64,000 nucleotides of DNA from Arbacia lixula (GCA_963669155.1 OZ022576.1:15997035-16061034), one strand, 5' to 3'; shown: positions 26,561 through 40,309, counted from the stretch's first letter. The notes: generated by a model from the letters alone, not told the origin. Made by a program: numbers and translations.

Positions 26561-28445
26561 AGCTCATGCGAGATGAAGACTTAGCCTTAGCTCCACACCC
26601 GATCCAATCAGCGTGATTTAGATATCAGGGCAATCTTGGGGCATGATAACTGGATTACATTTCTGTTTATCCCGACCCACATCTTCTCACATCGCCATGC
26701 AAATGAGATCATCGCTGTAGCCTCCCTCACTACCCCTCCAATATCACAAGTCAACAAATTTGTAGAACCGAAAAGAATGAGACCCCAAATGAAGAACTTA
26801 AAGGCAGTGATTCATTTCTGCCACCAAAAATATATTTCAGCTTATGATACAATGACTTTTATATGTTAGAGCGTAGGATACAGCAGCTTCATTGGGTGCT
26901 TCATTTCAAAATCTGGCTGTATTCACTTGACATTTCATGGTATGAATTCAAATATAAAGGCCTCTGGAAATATTTGTGAAAAATCAATATTCTGTACATT
27001 TCAGATTTAACAGCAAGTAAAAAGGATTTTTTTACGTTTTAGACCAGTTGATTTTTAAGCATTTTTGTGAAGATTTTTCTAACGAGATGTATTCAGTTGA
27101 TAAATCAAAAGAGAATATATGGTTAAATGATATGTACTCATCATTCCAAGTAAATAGGTGTGTCTCTTTAAGAGAGGATTTCCCCCATCATTTGACCTCA
27201 TCTTGTGCTCCTATATCAATCACTTGCCATGTTTTTGTTGTCTTATGTGTATGGCTCAAATTGTTTCTTTTTCATTAGCCTTCCATCAACTTTGGAACAT
27301 CCCCTTTCCGCTTCAAAAATCACACTAAATTTGCAGGCGTTGTGAGCTGGTGAAAGCTGGTGAAAGCCTGAATTCACGATGGTAATTGTCTTCATCACCA
27401 CCACCATCATCATTGTCTTTATCACAATCATTGTCACATGAGTTGTCTTCTAGAAACATTATTTCTTTATGTATCCCACTGTCATATATTTCCCATTCAT
27501 GTCACGCATCCATTCAGCTCAGAATGTTGAGCATTTTGAGCGTTTCTAGGTTTTTATGTTCTACACAAACTGTTTCCAAGAAATGATGGCAAGAATCATA
27601 AGTTCATGTGGATCACTTTAACAAGCCCCTAAGTTCAACCAGGTTCCATTCTACACATAAGAAAAAAAACATTTTGCCCAGCAACCATGGACAGTCATAA
27701 AAGTTTCAAAACAGGTGAAAAACGTGGTTTCATACTGGGGGCCAGAGGAACTGAAGAATCTACTTACCAGGGAGAATGTTTGTTCAGCGCTGATAAAGCG
27801 TGTAAATGACGATATCTTTCATTCATAAGATTTATCTCAAACACTCAGGTAGAGTAAATATGAAGTACATGCAGATTACAATCTTATCAACACAGCAAGT
27901 CATATGACCAATGTTGAAGTAGCATGGCTTGGTCTAACAATTCTGTGTCACTGGGTTCAAACAAAAATGGTACCAGCAACTAAATGTTGGCAAATTGTTT
28001 ATTGAATTTGTCTGACCTCCTCGCTTTATCTATAGACATTGAATAATGCCAAGTAATTTGAAATTGTTCAACTCAATGATAGGGATACATGTATTTCAGA
28101 TTTTTAATACCAGTACTAAAATATAATGGTATGTTCCTTCTCCATGCATCTTCTCATCATAACATTTATGTACAGTACATGTTGACATTCATGAATTTAT
28201 TGATCAATCTTTATTTCATTCACTTACAGGAAGTCGTTTCTGAGCCCTGAGCCATGCTTTATAAACAAATCCTGAGTTACACAGCATCATTAATGAATAC
28301 ACACATAAAGGCACAGTTCAAAATGGAGTTCAGAAAAGGTAATTTTATCAATTAAGTTGTTGTTCACTTTTATGACATATCATGTTAGTGATGTAATACA
28401 AACTTTTTTGTATGTATAACTTGCCAGTAGTATCAAAGCCGAGTA

Positions 28446-28782
28446 AATCCCATAAGCACAACTCGTCTATCCTTGCAAAGTAAAGACAACAGTGACATAT
28501 AGGAACTTTTCATACACTCAAGTTTTGTGATTGAGCAGAGAGCAAAAAACTTACCACACAAAATCACCTAAGCGCAACTTGTACATCCTTGCAAATAAAA
28601 AGAAGACGGACACATTTCAGGATCTCAAGTTTGATGGTGCAGCACGAAGCAACAACTTACCACACAAAATCACATAAGCAGAACTTGTACGTCCTTGCAG
28701 AAAAAAATACAACAGACACATTTGAAGATCTCTGGCACTCAAGTTTGATGGTGGAGCACGGAGCAAAAACTTAACCGCAAGA
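28446..28782. repeat. Tandem repeat, three units of about 106-116 bp
   Basis: Three diverged units start near 28446, 28562 and 28668. Each runs AATC-C/A-CATAAGC-ACAACTTGTAC-TCCTTGCA, then ACACATTT, then CTCAAGTTTGATGGTGGAGCA, ending with CAAAAACTTACCACAC. Units 2 and 3 are closest to each other. The block is noncoding; stop codons occur in each frame. Confidence 0.85.
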
Positions 28783-31700
28783 AATCAAGGGCAGCAGGAA
28801 AAGAAACCAAGGGGGCCCCAATCAATTTATCTGCTTCGTTACGTACACCACAAAAACAATACCACCGAGCCACTGTGATTCAATATCGAGACAATGATTT
28901 GGCTGTGGGGGATATGGGCCAAGTATGCCACCAATCAATACATCAATAATTTATTGTGCGTGGCTACATAAAGAGGAACTAGAACAATGTTTGCATCTGC
29001 CATATGCACACGTTTCAGGCTGTGTTTCTTCACTCGCAGACTCTCGCAGGTCTGCACAACATCTGTTCGTCCACTCTGGTCTAATTGCAAGGACTAAAGA
29101 AATAGGCTAGTGCACATGCCTGCTGATTAACATGGCAGTACTGGGCCATGAACAGCAAGGTTTTACTGTACCAGACATATGTCTGGAAGTAAGAACAGTG
29201 TCATTATTGGGTCTGTGCTTGCTAGACTACCACATTTACATGACTCTGTTACTGTACATTAAATTTCAACACTAACTTGCTGCATTCAAATGTATCATTT
29301 CCAATATATGGAACCAGAGTTCAAACTGGCAAGTTAACCGTGACAAATCAGATGAACTATCACATGAACTTTCTCACTGTGTACTAGTTAGTGTCTAGGT
29401 ACCTGAAACTTCAGGTACAGATGATTGGCCTTTCATCTGCCTACATGTAATTAATTTGTCCTCCAGAGAGGTATGAAAGAAAGAATAAATAAGCCTTCAG
29501 AGAGAAAGAGCAAACAAACATATTAGTCTCAAGCCAATTGCAGACCCTGTTTTATATATCTTTTGATTTAGCATGATTAAAGTATACTTGTTTCAATAAA
29601 AACTAATCATTCCACTACTCAATCTCTACTCTTGCATACTCAAAAAACATGACATACCACCTAAAATTAGACTCCTGCCACCTCTTTTATTCATACAGCA
29701 CAATTAATCATCAGTTTACCTCATCCCACAGAGCCCCTGCACACAAAAAAATGACATTGTTGTGGAGACATCGCACACAGGATTCTGTAACCAACAACTA
29801 CAGTACATGTAGGCAAAGTCTTTGGACTAGACTATCCGACCAGTATACCCACACACTGGCTTGCATACCTACAGGTAATGTTAGGAAAGTCGTCGACCTC
29901 ATTTTGACCTCAACTCTGCCTACTCGCCCTACTGTATGTAGACTAACGAACCAAGGAAGGAACGCACCCACAGGCCACCCCTACCCCACTTCACGTTCCA
30001 ACCCCACTTCACTTCCCAACCCCAATTTCCCCCTGAACTGAATAAATTGCAGCAAACGGCCACCGTGGTGATGATGATGATGGTGATGGTGGTGAATGAT
30101 GAAAAGCTGCCAAATCTAGGGGCCATTGAAGGGGGAGAGAGAGAGAGACCTTCTCAGACTGACTGTGCGCTGAATGTGGTGACTGGGACAACCAGGGCCA
30201 CAAACACAAAAGCGTCAAAGGAGCTGTTTTAGCTGGCAGGCACCTCCCTGGATTTCTATAGAGCCTTTTGTGGGGAAGCTAGATTGAGCCGAAATACCTC
30301 TCCTCTTCCCACAAAACATACTAACAATCTCAGCATTTTCCTTTTGTTGCATAGGCCACTCTTTCTCTGGGGTCACATTGGTTTACTGGCTGCATTCCTT
30401 AACTTTAAGAAATTTTATGTGACTTTTTTTTTGCATCCTCCAGGAACTGCTTTAATGCATGCCAACCAACACAAGACTTGCTCATCCAGATTTTAAGCTT
30501 GTGATTCTGAACACCCATATAAACAATTCATTGATATGCATAGTACAGTGTACATACAGTACATATTCATTATCTCTATGGCCTTGTAAATAATATGAAT
30601 TATGATAATTGCTTGTGTAATCAGAAAATGGACCAAAAAGGTATATGGCTCAATAGCTTTCATGGAACACTTCATCAACCTACTTTACATGGCACAGAAA
30701 CAAACATGAATTTACTGGGTGTAAGTACAAAATAAGTAATAACAGATCCTACATGTACATGCCATGATACTCATACTGTATGTACATGTAGCTTTTAAAC
30801 TAAAGACATGCTCTGACAGACAAGGCAAGCATACACCAATTTAAGTTGTCCAATACAAGAACCACAAGCTTTGCGGCCCATTCTAACTTCTAAAATTAAG
30901 AATCTACAGCAGGTACATTGTACTTAGTATTTTTCCTGGTATGTACATGTTCACTAAACTCTTCCTCAGAAACTCTGAATCAATGAGCCTGAATTCAAAC
31001 ACTGAAGAGACTTCCTCTAATGTGCTTACAGTGCCTGTACATGCCTCTGACAATGAAGACACAACTGGCAAGCCAGGCACTAGTCTATGTCTCAGACACA
31101 CATGTTTTTAATGGTATCACAGTTCAGTCTGTTCCTACAGACTACACATATCCTATGCAGCGGTAGCAGCATTGGTCTTGGCTGCGTTATGCATACTGTA
31201 TGTACAGTGCCTGTACTGGTATCCTATTACAGCTAATTGGATGTCCCAGTATCACAAACAAGTGCTTTACTGGTTTCTATTACCAGTAGGTCTGCCTACC
31301 CTACTGTACTCCCGGGGGCTTCAATGGCTTCAGTGGTGAAAGTATCATGTGCATGTACGCAGTACCCACTGGTTACACATTATATTGCCTTTCATGGTAA
31401 GGACCTATGATATATACATGGGTACGGGTATATGCTTTGAGTCATGTACAGTGTATGTTCATTCTACAAAGGATGAACATGTTACTGTAAATTGTAGCTC
31501 TGTTTAAAGACAGCCAATCCCTTTTTCAGATCACCACAAAACCATCGAAACATTGGCAAAACATATAGAGAAGTGTTAGCAAGCACTATATTCACAATTT
31601 GAAACTGATACGTAGTGTAAAATTCAAATATTGCACGTAAACAACGTCTGATTAATAGTCTTTACCTCAGGCTCTTATCAGCTTGTGTTGAAATATCTGC

Positions 31701-34700
31701 TTTATTGATTAATCTGTTTATTAAATTATAAAACGCATTATGAACAAAAATTGTTCTATGGAAGGAATCATCTCCATAGTTTGGTAGTTACTCATAAAAT
31801 TAGGATTTCACACACGCATAATAAGCACATAGATACTGTAACAAAGACTAATACTTTTTCGTGGTACGAAAAAAGTCGGTTTGAAATTTAACGGCTGAAA
31901 TTTTTTACATATACAGAAAGCTTCAACATGCTATATTCTTAGAAATGGTCTTGAATCACACTTTCTTCAATTTACGATCGTGATAGACGATTTCAAATTT
32001 TAAGCTTGCAAAAGGGACAGACAATCTTTAAGATAAACAGACTCATCCAGTAAATGACTTGACAGTCGAGTGCTCAGCTATGGCTGATGTAGACTGAGCG
32101 GATCAGCTCTGCTTTGATGGCGAGGATGTTTACCCCAACTGCAGGGATTACAGCACCTAAAAGCCTTTGATGTGGCTGCCAGCTATGTCAGCCCCTATTT
32201 GCTTTGTGCACTCAGGTAGCTAAACAGACCACAATGTTGCTCTGTTACAAAGAGAAGTGTTGAGCTGGAGCAGGTGAAAACAAGTGCATTGTTACTTCCA
32301 TGGAAAGGTGAAACACAAGGAACATTGTGAACAGTGTGATATCAACAAGCGCTCTGTTCACTGACATGTATGTTTCCATCCCCCTCCCCACCCCCCCCCC
32401 CCCCCCCATTACATCTTCTTCTTCTCCTCTCTCCCTTTCATATTTTCATTTATTTCTGTCTTCATCCTGCTCCATCTCCATGCCAATCTATTTGAAACCT
32501 TTGTTCTTCCTTATCATCCTCTTATTTTGATCGCTTTTGCTCCCTTTTTCAGTTTTGTCACGCTGACCCCTATTCCACATTCTTTGCCCATCCCTTCCTT
32601 TCTCTTGTCTTCTTAGTCCCCTTTATCCAATTTGTATTTTTTTTTTCTCTCTCTCTCTCTCGAAGCAACAACTATTCAATTATTCCACTCATTTTCTCTG
32701 CTCCTATTAATCGCAATAGCTTGATTTTAATCTCCACACAATGATTGAAGAAAATCATTAAATTATGAGGAAATGCCATGAAGATTACCCCTGTAGACTC
32801 AGGGTATGGATAATTTCATGGTTAAGTGAATAGGAATTGATCTCAATTTCAATTAAAAATCTGCACAAAGGTACAGGAAAAGGAAAAAAAATGAATGCGC
32901 CAATCCTGATCATTCAGAATTGTTGCATGTGCCATTGCAATCAGCAGGTTGGGGTTCAAGATACACTGTATGCGGAAATGGAAGATCCCATTACATTTTA
33001 TATACAGAGTTATTAGGAATGTTACAACTTACAAGTTTTTCAGTACACTGTACAATCTACCATCGCAATACAAATGCTAGCATTTAAATTTCTTCCATTA
33101 GTCATTTTGATTTACAATTTGTCACTGTATACATCTTCAGACATCTTTAACACAAAAACTACATTTTTGGATAGTGTGAAATTAGCCTCTTAGACTTAAC
33201 ACCAAAAAAAAATGAAATAAAGCAAAAACTTTAGGCTTGTCTTGGCTTCAATTCAGCCTTTTGCCTGAAAACTGGCACCAGTGTAAAGGCCGCTAGGACA
33301 GTCTGTGGTTGGTGCAGAGACTATGCGAGCACATCCCGAATGAAAGTTGAATGAGCATAATTTAGTATTCATGGGATTTCATTGTGGGCTTCTGAGCTCA
33401 AACGGGACTGGCTACTGAATCCCACCCGGCGAAGATGGCTCCCCAATCTCCTGGGAGATATGAAATAGAGATGAATTCTTCCTCCCGATCAACATCCATA
33501 ATGTACCATAGGTTTAAGCGGGAAGTCGGACCACCGAAAATTGGGTGCTTGACGAGCGATCCGCTTCGTGGTTTTGTTCATTTGTTTTTCCATCAACGTT
33601 TCATTTGGAATTCCGTGTACCTGCATCATTGATTGATTTTGTATTAAGTTCAACAAAAAAATACTACTCCTCATTTAGTAATATCATTACAACAAATGAT
33701 GCAATCAATAAGAAGTACCGCTTATCTCATTTAGGTAGATATTGCTCCATCACTTATTCATGGACGCATTCCTCAATCTATATTCCTCTGTCCAGACTTT
33801 TATAAGTTCATCCTTCATGCACCTTATCACACTGCTCCTCTTGCCTCCCCCCCCCCCCCCCCCCCCCACACACACACACTCTTCTTATTCCTATCATTAT
33901 CTACTACCCTCTGGCAGAAGTCTGAAGATCATACACAAATATTTACTGCATATTGTCAGAGCGCAATGCAAGCAATTGACCCAGCAGAAATGAAACAATA
34001 CTATAATGACCTCAGAGAGAGTATGGTTGCCCTCAAAAACATCAGGTTTGGAATGTATGGAATGCGTATCATTGAAGACAGATTGCTGGGCCATTCTGGA
34101 TATGAGGCTTCTACAATGCATAATGTAGCCCAATTGACATCACATAATACAGGGTGGGTGAAGTATTACAGTGGAGAAAGTATCAAATTCAAGTCAGATG
34201 TTACATTAAGATCACTATTGTATTACAACCTTTGACACCCATGAAAGAAATGCTGATGTTCATGTGTGCAAACCTCATGCAATTCTTAGAAAAGAAAGCC
34301 ATTCATGAAGCAACTATACTGATATAATATCAAGGCACTAATGCTAATGCATAGTTATATATACCACAAGTGACAACACGACTGAACTGGTACATTGAAC
34401 TGTTATGGACTTCAAGATCAGAGAAAGAAAGAGGCACAATATAAATCCTCTGAAAATTAAGTGGGAATAAGAGAATTCCATGAAATGGTCCATTGAAGCT
34501 AACTTTAATGAGTTGGGTTTACTCCATTTCAACACCATGTGAGCCACACTTATTGTATGCACCACCAGCTTTCACACACATTCCCCCTTTACGAATCCAA
34601 CTCTTGCCTCAAGATATGACGAAGGGGTCATGTTTTGTGCACAGACATAGACAAAAACAGGCACTACTAGAGTAAAGGATACATCTTTTCACACAGCAAG

Positions 34701-36425
34701 TCATATCATTTCCCCTCTTTCCCCTTTTTCAACATACAACCACCCCAGCACCCCCACCCCACCCCCACCCCCACCCCACACAGAAACAAACACATCAATG
34801 GCTACTTCCCCACACGCAGGGCACAGTTTTTGAGGGTTCAGAAGCACAAAATTGAAAGGAAGCTGAGACTTGTGTCTGGAGGGAAGTTCAAATTTGGGCT
34901 GTTGGGCAGGATAATTGTTGGACCCGCACCCTCCAACCACAACACAGACTAGACACATCTTGCCTCCTTCTTCCAGTTGCTAATTATACCCTTCAAGCCA
35001 TTTTCTTTTAGTTTTGTTTTTCTTGATGTAATGTTGCACAAGTTTCAAGTTTTCTCGTAGATACATTTATTTTCTGCTTATTCTGATCACATATTTTTCT
35101 TCGGTTGCTGTCACTGTCACATTATGACACAAGCAAAATGCACAAATTCCATAGAGCAGAAATTAGTCAAGCACACAATGGGTAGATATGGAAACATGAC
35201 CCAAAATTCCTCTGGGCCTATTGTTTCCTCATCTTATCATTGCTTGATTTTATACAGTAAATGTTCCATATACATGTATTTGTCTTTTCAGAAAGCCTAT
35301 TGATGGATGACACATGTTGGGCTAAGCGTCTTTACTGAAAGAATGGCGCTTAATTTTCGTGTACTAGAATAGATTATGTACCAGCAAACCACATATTTAA
35401 AATGCACTACAAATATGTAATAATAAATTTCCTCTTGAATTCCTCTTGAATGAACACACTATGAATATCAAATCAACAAAAAATATTTATCACATTCTAG
35501 AGACTGGAAGCAATATATTAATTGTAAATTCTCATGCATATGGTAAAAATACCTACTACATAAATTCCACTGCTAAATTATAGGCCTACTATTGCTGCCT
35601 TTTTGCTGGTACCTATTCAATAGAAGCTGCTTTATATCATACTTTCCATTCAAAGTGAGATTTTTCAATTTGACCAAAATTGTTGCTTTGTATTCCTTGC
35701 ATTATCTGTTTGAGAAATGTGTTGTTTTAACTCTCACATTCATTAAATTATATTATAGAACATTTCCATAGCACGCTATAGTCCCTACATAAACACAGTG
35801 CTGTAAAAGACAAAACTGACCATGTTAAGTCACAAATCATGCATTTTGTCTTGCTGCCAAGCTACTTATAAATTAATAAGCACCAACAAAACAAAATATG
35901 CACCTGCATTCACATACCACAATGGCACTAGCACACAACTTCTTTAGCACGTGATGTCACAACATATTGTGCAATATATTTTAGGCTATGCCTTGCTATG
36001 TGCTACAACCTTCATCTATCAGATTTAACATCTCGATCATGTCTCCAAAACACAACACAACCCAGGAGGGTATTTTACAAATCACTAGAATCTAATGCAA
36101 GAGCTAGCCATGCCCTATGAATAATGCATAATCTGAATCAATTTCCACAGCTGTACTGGAGCATTTTCAACTTGACCCGAGATACATGTCAGCTGCATAG
36201 CCCCTGCAATGGTAATCTATGCAGGCAAGCGAAGTCGCTGCGATGGAATTAAATTTTGAGGTTTATGTGCACAGATGCAAGCCGCATTGTCTCAACCGTC
36301 TCCTTACTGTCTTACACACGGGAAGATTATGGGCAATCTTCATACCCAGCACCCGCTACACACTCACACATTCGCTTACGATCAAACGTCGTTTATTACG
36401 ATAAATACAAGGTAAAATTGTTCGT
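28783..36425. other. Noncoding stretch without a recognisable gene
   Basis: No exon could be supported. It contains poly-C tracts (32392-32407 and 33847-33867) and a C-rich segment at 34741-34780. Segments 33415-33620 and 31130-31220 are GC-richer and free of repeats but show no splice-bounded open frame that I trust. Confidence 0.5.
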
Positions 36426-36431
36426 TCTTAC

Positions 36432-36611
36432 CGGGTATACTACCGAGGACAGTTGTTCTTTCTGTGGCTTGAATAATTTGAGCAAAGAATACTGTAAAAT
36501 GGCTGAATCTTCCTGTGTTTTAGCAATCTCAGGATCGAAATCAGCCAATGCGTTCAGATGCAGTCCGCTCCGATCACACAACGCACAATATCTGCGCGCT
36601 ATGGTTTGCAT
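36432..36611 (-). CDS. Candidate first coding exon (60 codons) of an unidentified minus-strand gene
   Basis: On the minus strand an ATG at 36611-36609 opens exactly 60 codons, ending ACCCG|GTAAGAACG (exon end 36432, donor GT at 36431-36430) in phase 0. The peptide begins MQTIARRYCALCDRSG, with a CxxC pair at residues 9-12, and includes ALADFDPEIAKTQED and LLKLFKPQKEQ. Its mixed, charged composition is unlike the repeat-driven ORFs around it. Upstream DNA (36612-36760) is GC-richer and promoter-like. A coding first exon is plausible, but I do not recognise the family and found no second exon within the window to the left. An intron longer than 25 kb, or exons I could not see, would be required. 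Confidence 0.45.
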
Positions 36612-36760
36612 ATACTAACACGTGCAAATGTTGCGTACATGGCAGCGCATGCAGCTAGCTAGCCGATGATGCAGACGGAATGAACAATGGTTGAATTACC
36701 GCATCATCCTGCCTTGCCGTTTTCAATAGCGCCATCTCTTTGAATAATCATTATACTCTT
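36612..36760 (-). promoter_or_regulatory. Promoter-like segment upstream of the 60-codon exon
   Basis: This GC-richer, non-repetitive DNA carries CACGTG-like ACACGTGC (about 36618-36625), CATGGCAGCGCATGCAGCTAG (about 36639-36659), a Sox-type ACAATGG (about 36684-36690) and AGATGGCGCTATTG on the minus strand (about 36725-36738). No TATA box is clear. Motif matches are short and only suggestive. Confidence 0.25.
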
Positions 36761-37318
36761 ATAGTTCAATGGTCCATGTTACAGGATTCTTCAGGGTGTT
36801 GCTTTCATTATTCATTATTATTCAAAGTCTTTGTCATTTTCCTTGTCAATTAATGAAAAGGCAAGTTCTTCGTGTATACAATACAAAACCAAACAAAGCA
36901 GAGTCATGGCTCTGCTAAAAGAACCCTCAGTTTGAAAACGTCTCACATGAAACGGACCTGATATTTACATTCATTCTCAACTCAATGATCCCATTTAATA
37001 TTTTATGACAAATATATTAACGCTTTAAGAATATGCCAGACACAAAAATCATGACTGCTCTAAAGGATTGTGTGTATTGCTTGTGCGATAATGCAGCATT
37101 TGTGTGTCAAGAGTTAATACTTTGTAGAAATAATTCAGCTTTAGGTAATACCATCGTGGTTGTTTTATCACTTTGTTAATTATTGGGATAAGCTACATTC
37201 TTCATCAAATCTGACCAATTTACAAATGTTTGATTTACATTAATGATGCAAGAAGGTTTCATTATTTTATTGATATTGTTCGTGTTTAGCACTCCTGTTA
37301 ATGAAAGGGGCTTAATGA

Positions 37319-37363
<45 letters not shown>

Positions 37364-37366
37364 TTC
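37319..37366. repeat. (TC)n tract at the 3' end of the LINE remnant
   Basis: In the LINE's own (minus) orientation the stop codon is followed at once by a (GA)n run of about 45 bp with one interruption. A microsatellite tail of this kind is typical of several non-LTR families. Confidence 0.85.
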
Positions 37367-37960
37367 AAGTACCATATCTTGTGACGTTGGCGACCATGAA
37401 ATGCCAGGCTTTCCTTTCCATTGCCAGTCTAAGAAGCTCAATTTTCTTCAACCTAGTCCACGTTGCAATGCTCTGCAAAAACGTTATTCTTTGGCGCCCT
37501 CGATCTCTCTTTCCTGCTATCTTTCCAGTTAGAAACAAACACTCCAAATTTCACTTTCTCACACAGTGGCCTAAAAAGTCCAGCTGCTGTTTCCTAACTG
37601 TTTTAGTAAAATACATTGTCTGAGGAACCACATTTCTATTGCTTGCAAGCGATCCCCCATTTCCTTGGCATCTATATTTCAGAGTAGGTAGCACATAACA
37701 GTCTAGAATTCTGAGTCTTGTGTTTAAGGAGATTTTAAAGTTACAAAGAGGATTTTTCATTCTTGAGAAGGTGTCTTTTGCAATATATATTCTTCTCTTG
37801 ATTTCACTGTCACACCTCCCATCTGATGCAATCCAGCTTCCAAGATAGTTAAATCTATTAACTTGCTTCAGACAGACACCATGAATTTTGACGTTGCTCA
37901 ATACTACATACATTTTAAAATCAATATAGTGCCTACGCTTCAACGTGGTGATTATTTTTA
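37365..37960 (-). pseudogene. Decayed C-terminal end of a non-LTR (LINE) retrotransposon ORF2
   Basis: Minus-strand translation from about 37960 downward shows the region after the reverse-transcriptase palm: VCLKQVNRFNYLGSWI, then SEIKRRIYIAKDTFSRM and LRILDCYVLPTLKY, then LDFLGHCVRK and GKRDRGRQRITFLQS, and a natural stop after MVANVTRYGT. The order KQVxxFxYLGSxI, then a Y..LxLxY block, then GKRxRGRQR is characteristic of LINE ORF2 3' ends in invertebrates. There is an in-frame TGA just after VRK (about 37548-37550). The stretch between the LxLxY block and LDFLGH is scrambled relative to intact copies. The endonuclease and the catalytic RT core are missing, so this is a dead, 5'-truncated insertion. 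Frame homology extends weakly to about 38009. The clade was not determined. Confidence 0.85.
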
Positions 37961-38009
37961 TGAAATTTTGTTTGAAGGGAGGGTGCAATTCACTCTTCCT
38001 GTCGTCCAA

Positions 38010-40300
38010 TCATATTCCAGAGAATAACACACAAGATGAAACAAATGAATAGGTCGAAGTTGTGCTGAAGGTAAGAGTTCTGCCAACTGAGCTCATCAAC
38101 ACTTTTTGATTCACGTTTGTTATCATGTCATGTCAGATAAAATTAGGCGTTTGGTGGGTGAATATTCCTTTAATTAGTCCAGTCATGAAGTGTCATGGAC
38201 GATATTGTAGGTCCATCTTAAATCGTATCTTCAAAGTTGATTTCTTTTTCTGTTTTCTGCTTGTGATTGAACTTTTCAACTTCACCATGAGCACTTCGTT
38301 TTTTTCGTTTTGGTTGGGGTATTTCTAGTGATTTTCCGACCTCAAGGAATCCAGGCTAATGAGAGTTGAATATGTTTTACTTCCAAATATTCCATGACAG
38401 ACAGTGTTGTGCTTCGGATATTTATGACAGTGGAAGCATCGATTATTACCAAAGCTTACATGATTCTCTTAATGTGCCGTACGTGTATTTTTGCACCATT
38501 AATGCACGTTAATCCCATGAAGCATCCGTATGTCTGGTCGACTGGCACAAAAGGGTTTACCATATAAGACACTGACAACCACTTTATTTCACTCCAAAAA
38601 AAAAAAAAAATCCAATTATGTCACAAAAAGTGTCATCGTGCTACGCGAGACGTTACATTGGTTAGGGAATATTTTAGCTTTTACTTAATATTTAAGATGT
38701 TTAAACAAATCTGGTGTCATTCAAATAAATGTAATATTTGGATCTACTCGTCTTTTAATCAAAATAATGAATGGATTCACCTTATTTAGTCATTGGGCAA
38801 TCTTTATCCAGAATAAACATCATCAAAGTGTTGGGCACTGTTCTTCCAGGGGGGCCTGTTTACTTCAACATTGCATAAACAATCATAAACATGTGATACT
38901 TGAATAAACGACTATAAATTCACACCATACACACACCAACAGGTAATCCAAGTTCAGGGGTGACTCACATAATAATTCAACAATTATCAATCTGCATACT
39001 CCTTTCCATGATCATGCAGAGAATCCTACCGAATCGGATAAAAAAATAAGAACTCACTGAAGTAAAACTTAACGCGCTTCAAGAACTCTCTTTACACCCT
39101 CTAGACACACCCATTCAGACCGCTTCCAATTAATTCAGAAATCATCGTTAGCATCCAAATATGTAAAATACGTTTTGAGCAAGAGCAGGAACACATGCAC
39201 ATTGCAGTCTGGGAATGGCCATGCAATTATTGAATTCATGATCGTTACAATTCTAAGAGCTTTGACACCTCTCTTTAATGCTTAAAATTATTAAACCTAT
39301 GCTATGCTGGAAATAATGCCGATCATGAAAAAAAGGCTACATAACCCCCCCCCCCCCCCCCCAAAAAAAAAAAAAAAAAAAAAAAAAAGAAAAAAAAAAG
39401 AAAAAAAAAAAAAAAAAAGAGAAATAGATAATAAGAGCTTCATAGTATTTTGTTAACATATTCCTGTTAACCACTAATTGCGTCCCTCATAACAATTATC
39501 TAAGATAATCGGTCGTATGTACACTCTAATGATTACAGGGGTGGGATGGGAGGAGGGGTGTGCGAATATCAGTTTTACACAGCAGCTTATAAATTGTTTT
39601 CATATTACTTATGATTGTGTTCAAGCATGTTTATTTCTTTTGTTTTGTATAAGTACTTTTTGGTTGATGTATGATTTTGTTTATATTGTTTGTTTCATGA
39701 ATTTGTTCGTGTGTTAAAGTGTTAAAATTAAAGTGTAGCTGAATGGGCCTTACATGCATTATGCTTTATTTGTAAATAAAGAAGACATGAATAAATTGAT
39801 AAATAGATTTTGATGGAAAAAACATAATTCATGAATGCCACAATGAATATTGTAGTCTGAGCCTACAGCAAGAATAATGATAGCGGCTATTATTAATGGC
39901 ATTCCAAATAAATCATGTATTGTCGATTTCAATATCGTTACTTATGGTGATGAACTGAATGAGAAATGCGGATTGCGGCCACCCTAATCTTTATTTTGTC
40001 TTTGTTTGTGAGTGAAGAATCATCGCTTGTACAATATGATTTTCTAAAATAGGCCTTTGGAGGCTGAGAGGATATATGTGGTGTGTTTAAACAGTATACA
40101 TTATAGATCCTACATATATGTATATTAGTGACAGTGCCAATCCAAAAGACATTGCTTGCCACTTGCATTTGGAAATTTACTGTCAAAACATTATACAGTT
40201 ACAATTGAACTGTTTACAAAGAACTCGTACCGGAAGCCTACTTTTGAAACATTGCATATTTTGATACGCAACCTTTTTTCATTACTCTAGGTGGTATGGC
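38010..40300. other. Noncoding stretch upstream of the SDR gene
   Basis: No gene was recognised. It contains a poly-A run at 38598-38611, a poly-C/poly-A tract at 39346-39418, and at 39720-39812 a repeated AATAAA-rich segment that could be a LINE 3' tail. The 39517-39717 ORF is rich in Phe, Cys and Tyr from a T-rich strand and is not supported. Confidence 0.5.
39346..39418. repeat. Poly-C followed by poly-A homopolymer tract
   Basis: About 17 C are followed by about 56 mostly A bases broken by single G. The exact lengths of such runs are unreliable in assemblies. Confidence 0.9.
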
Positions 40301-40309
40301 CTGGATGCC

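Larger units (their letters stand above)
21870..28400. other. Noncoding stretch with several purine/pyrimidine and CA tracts
   Basis: No coding exon was recognised. The content is dominated by GA-rich (22.99-23.3, 24.24-24.65 and 26.2-26.56 kb), CT-rich (25.2-25.29 kb) and CA (25.8-25.86 kb) low-complexity DNA. The segment 23400-23570 between tracts is GC-richer and non-repetitive, with no gene signal. Confidence 0.5.
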
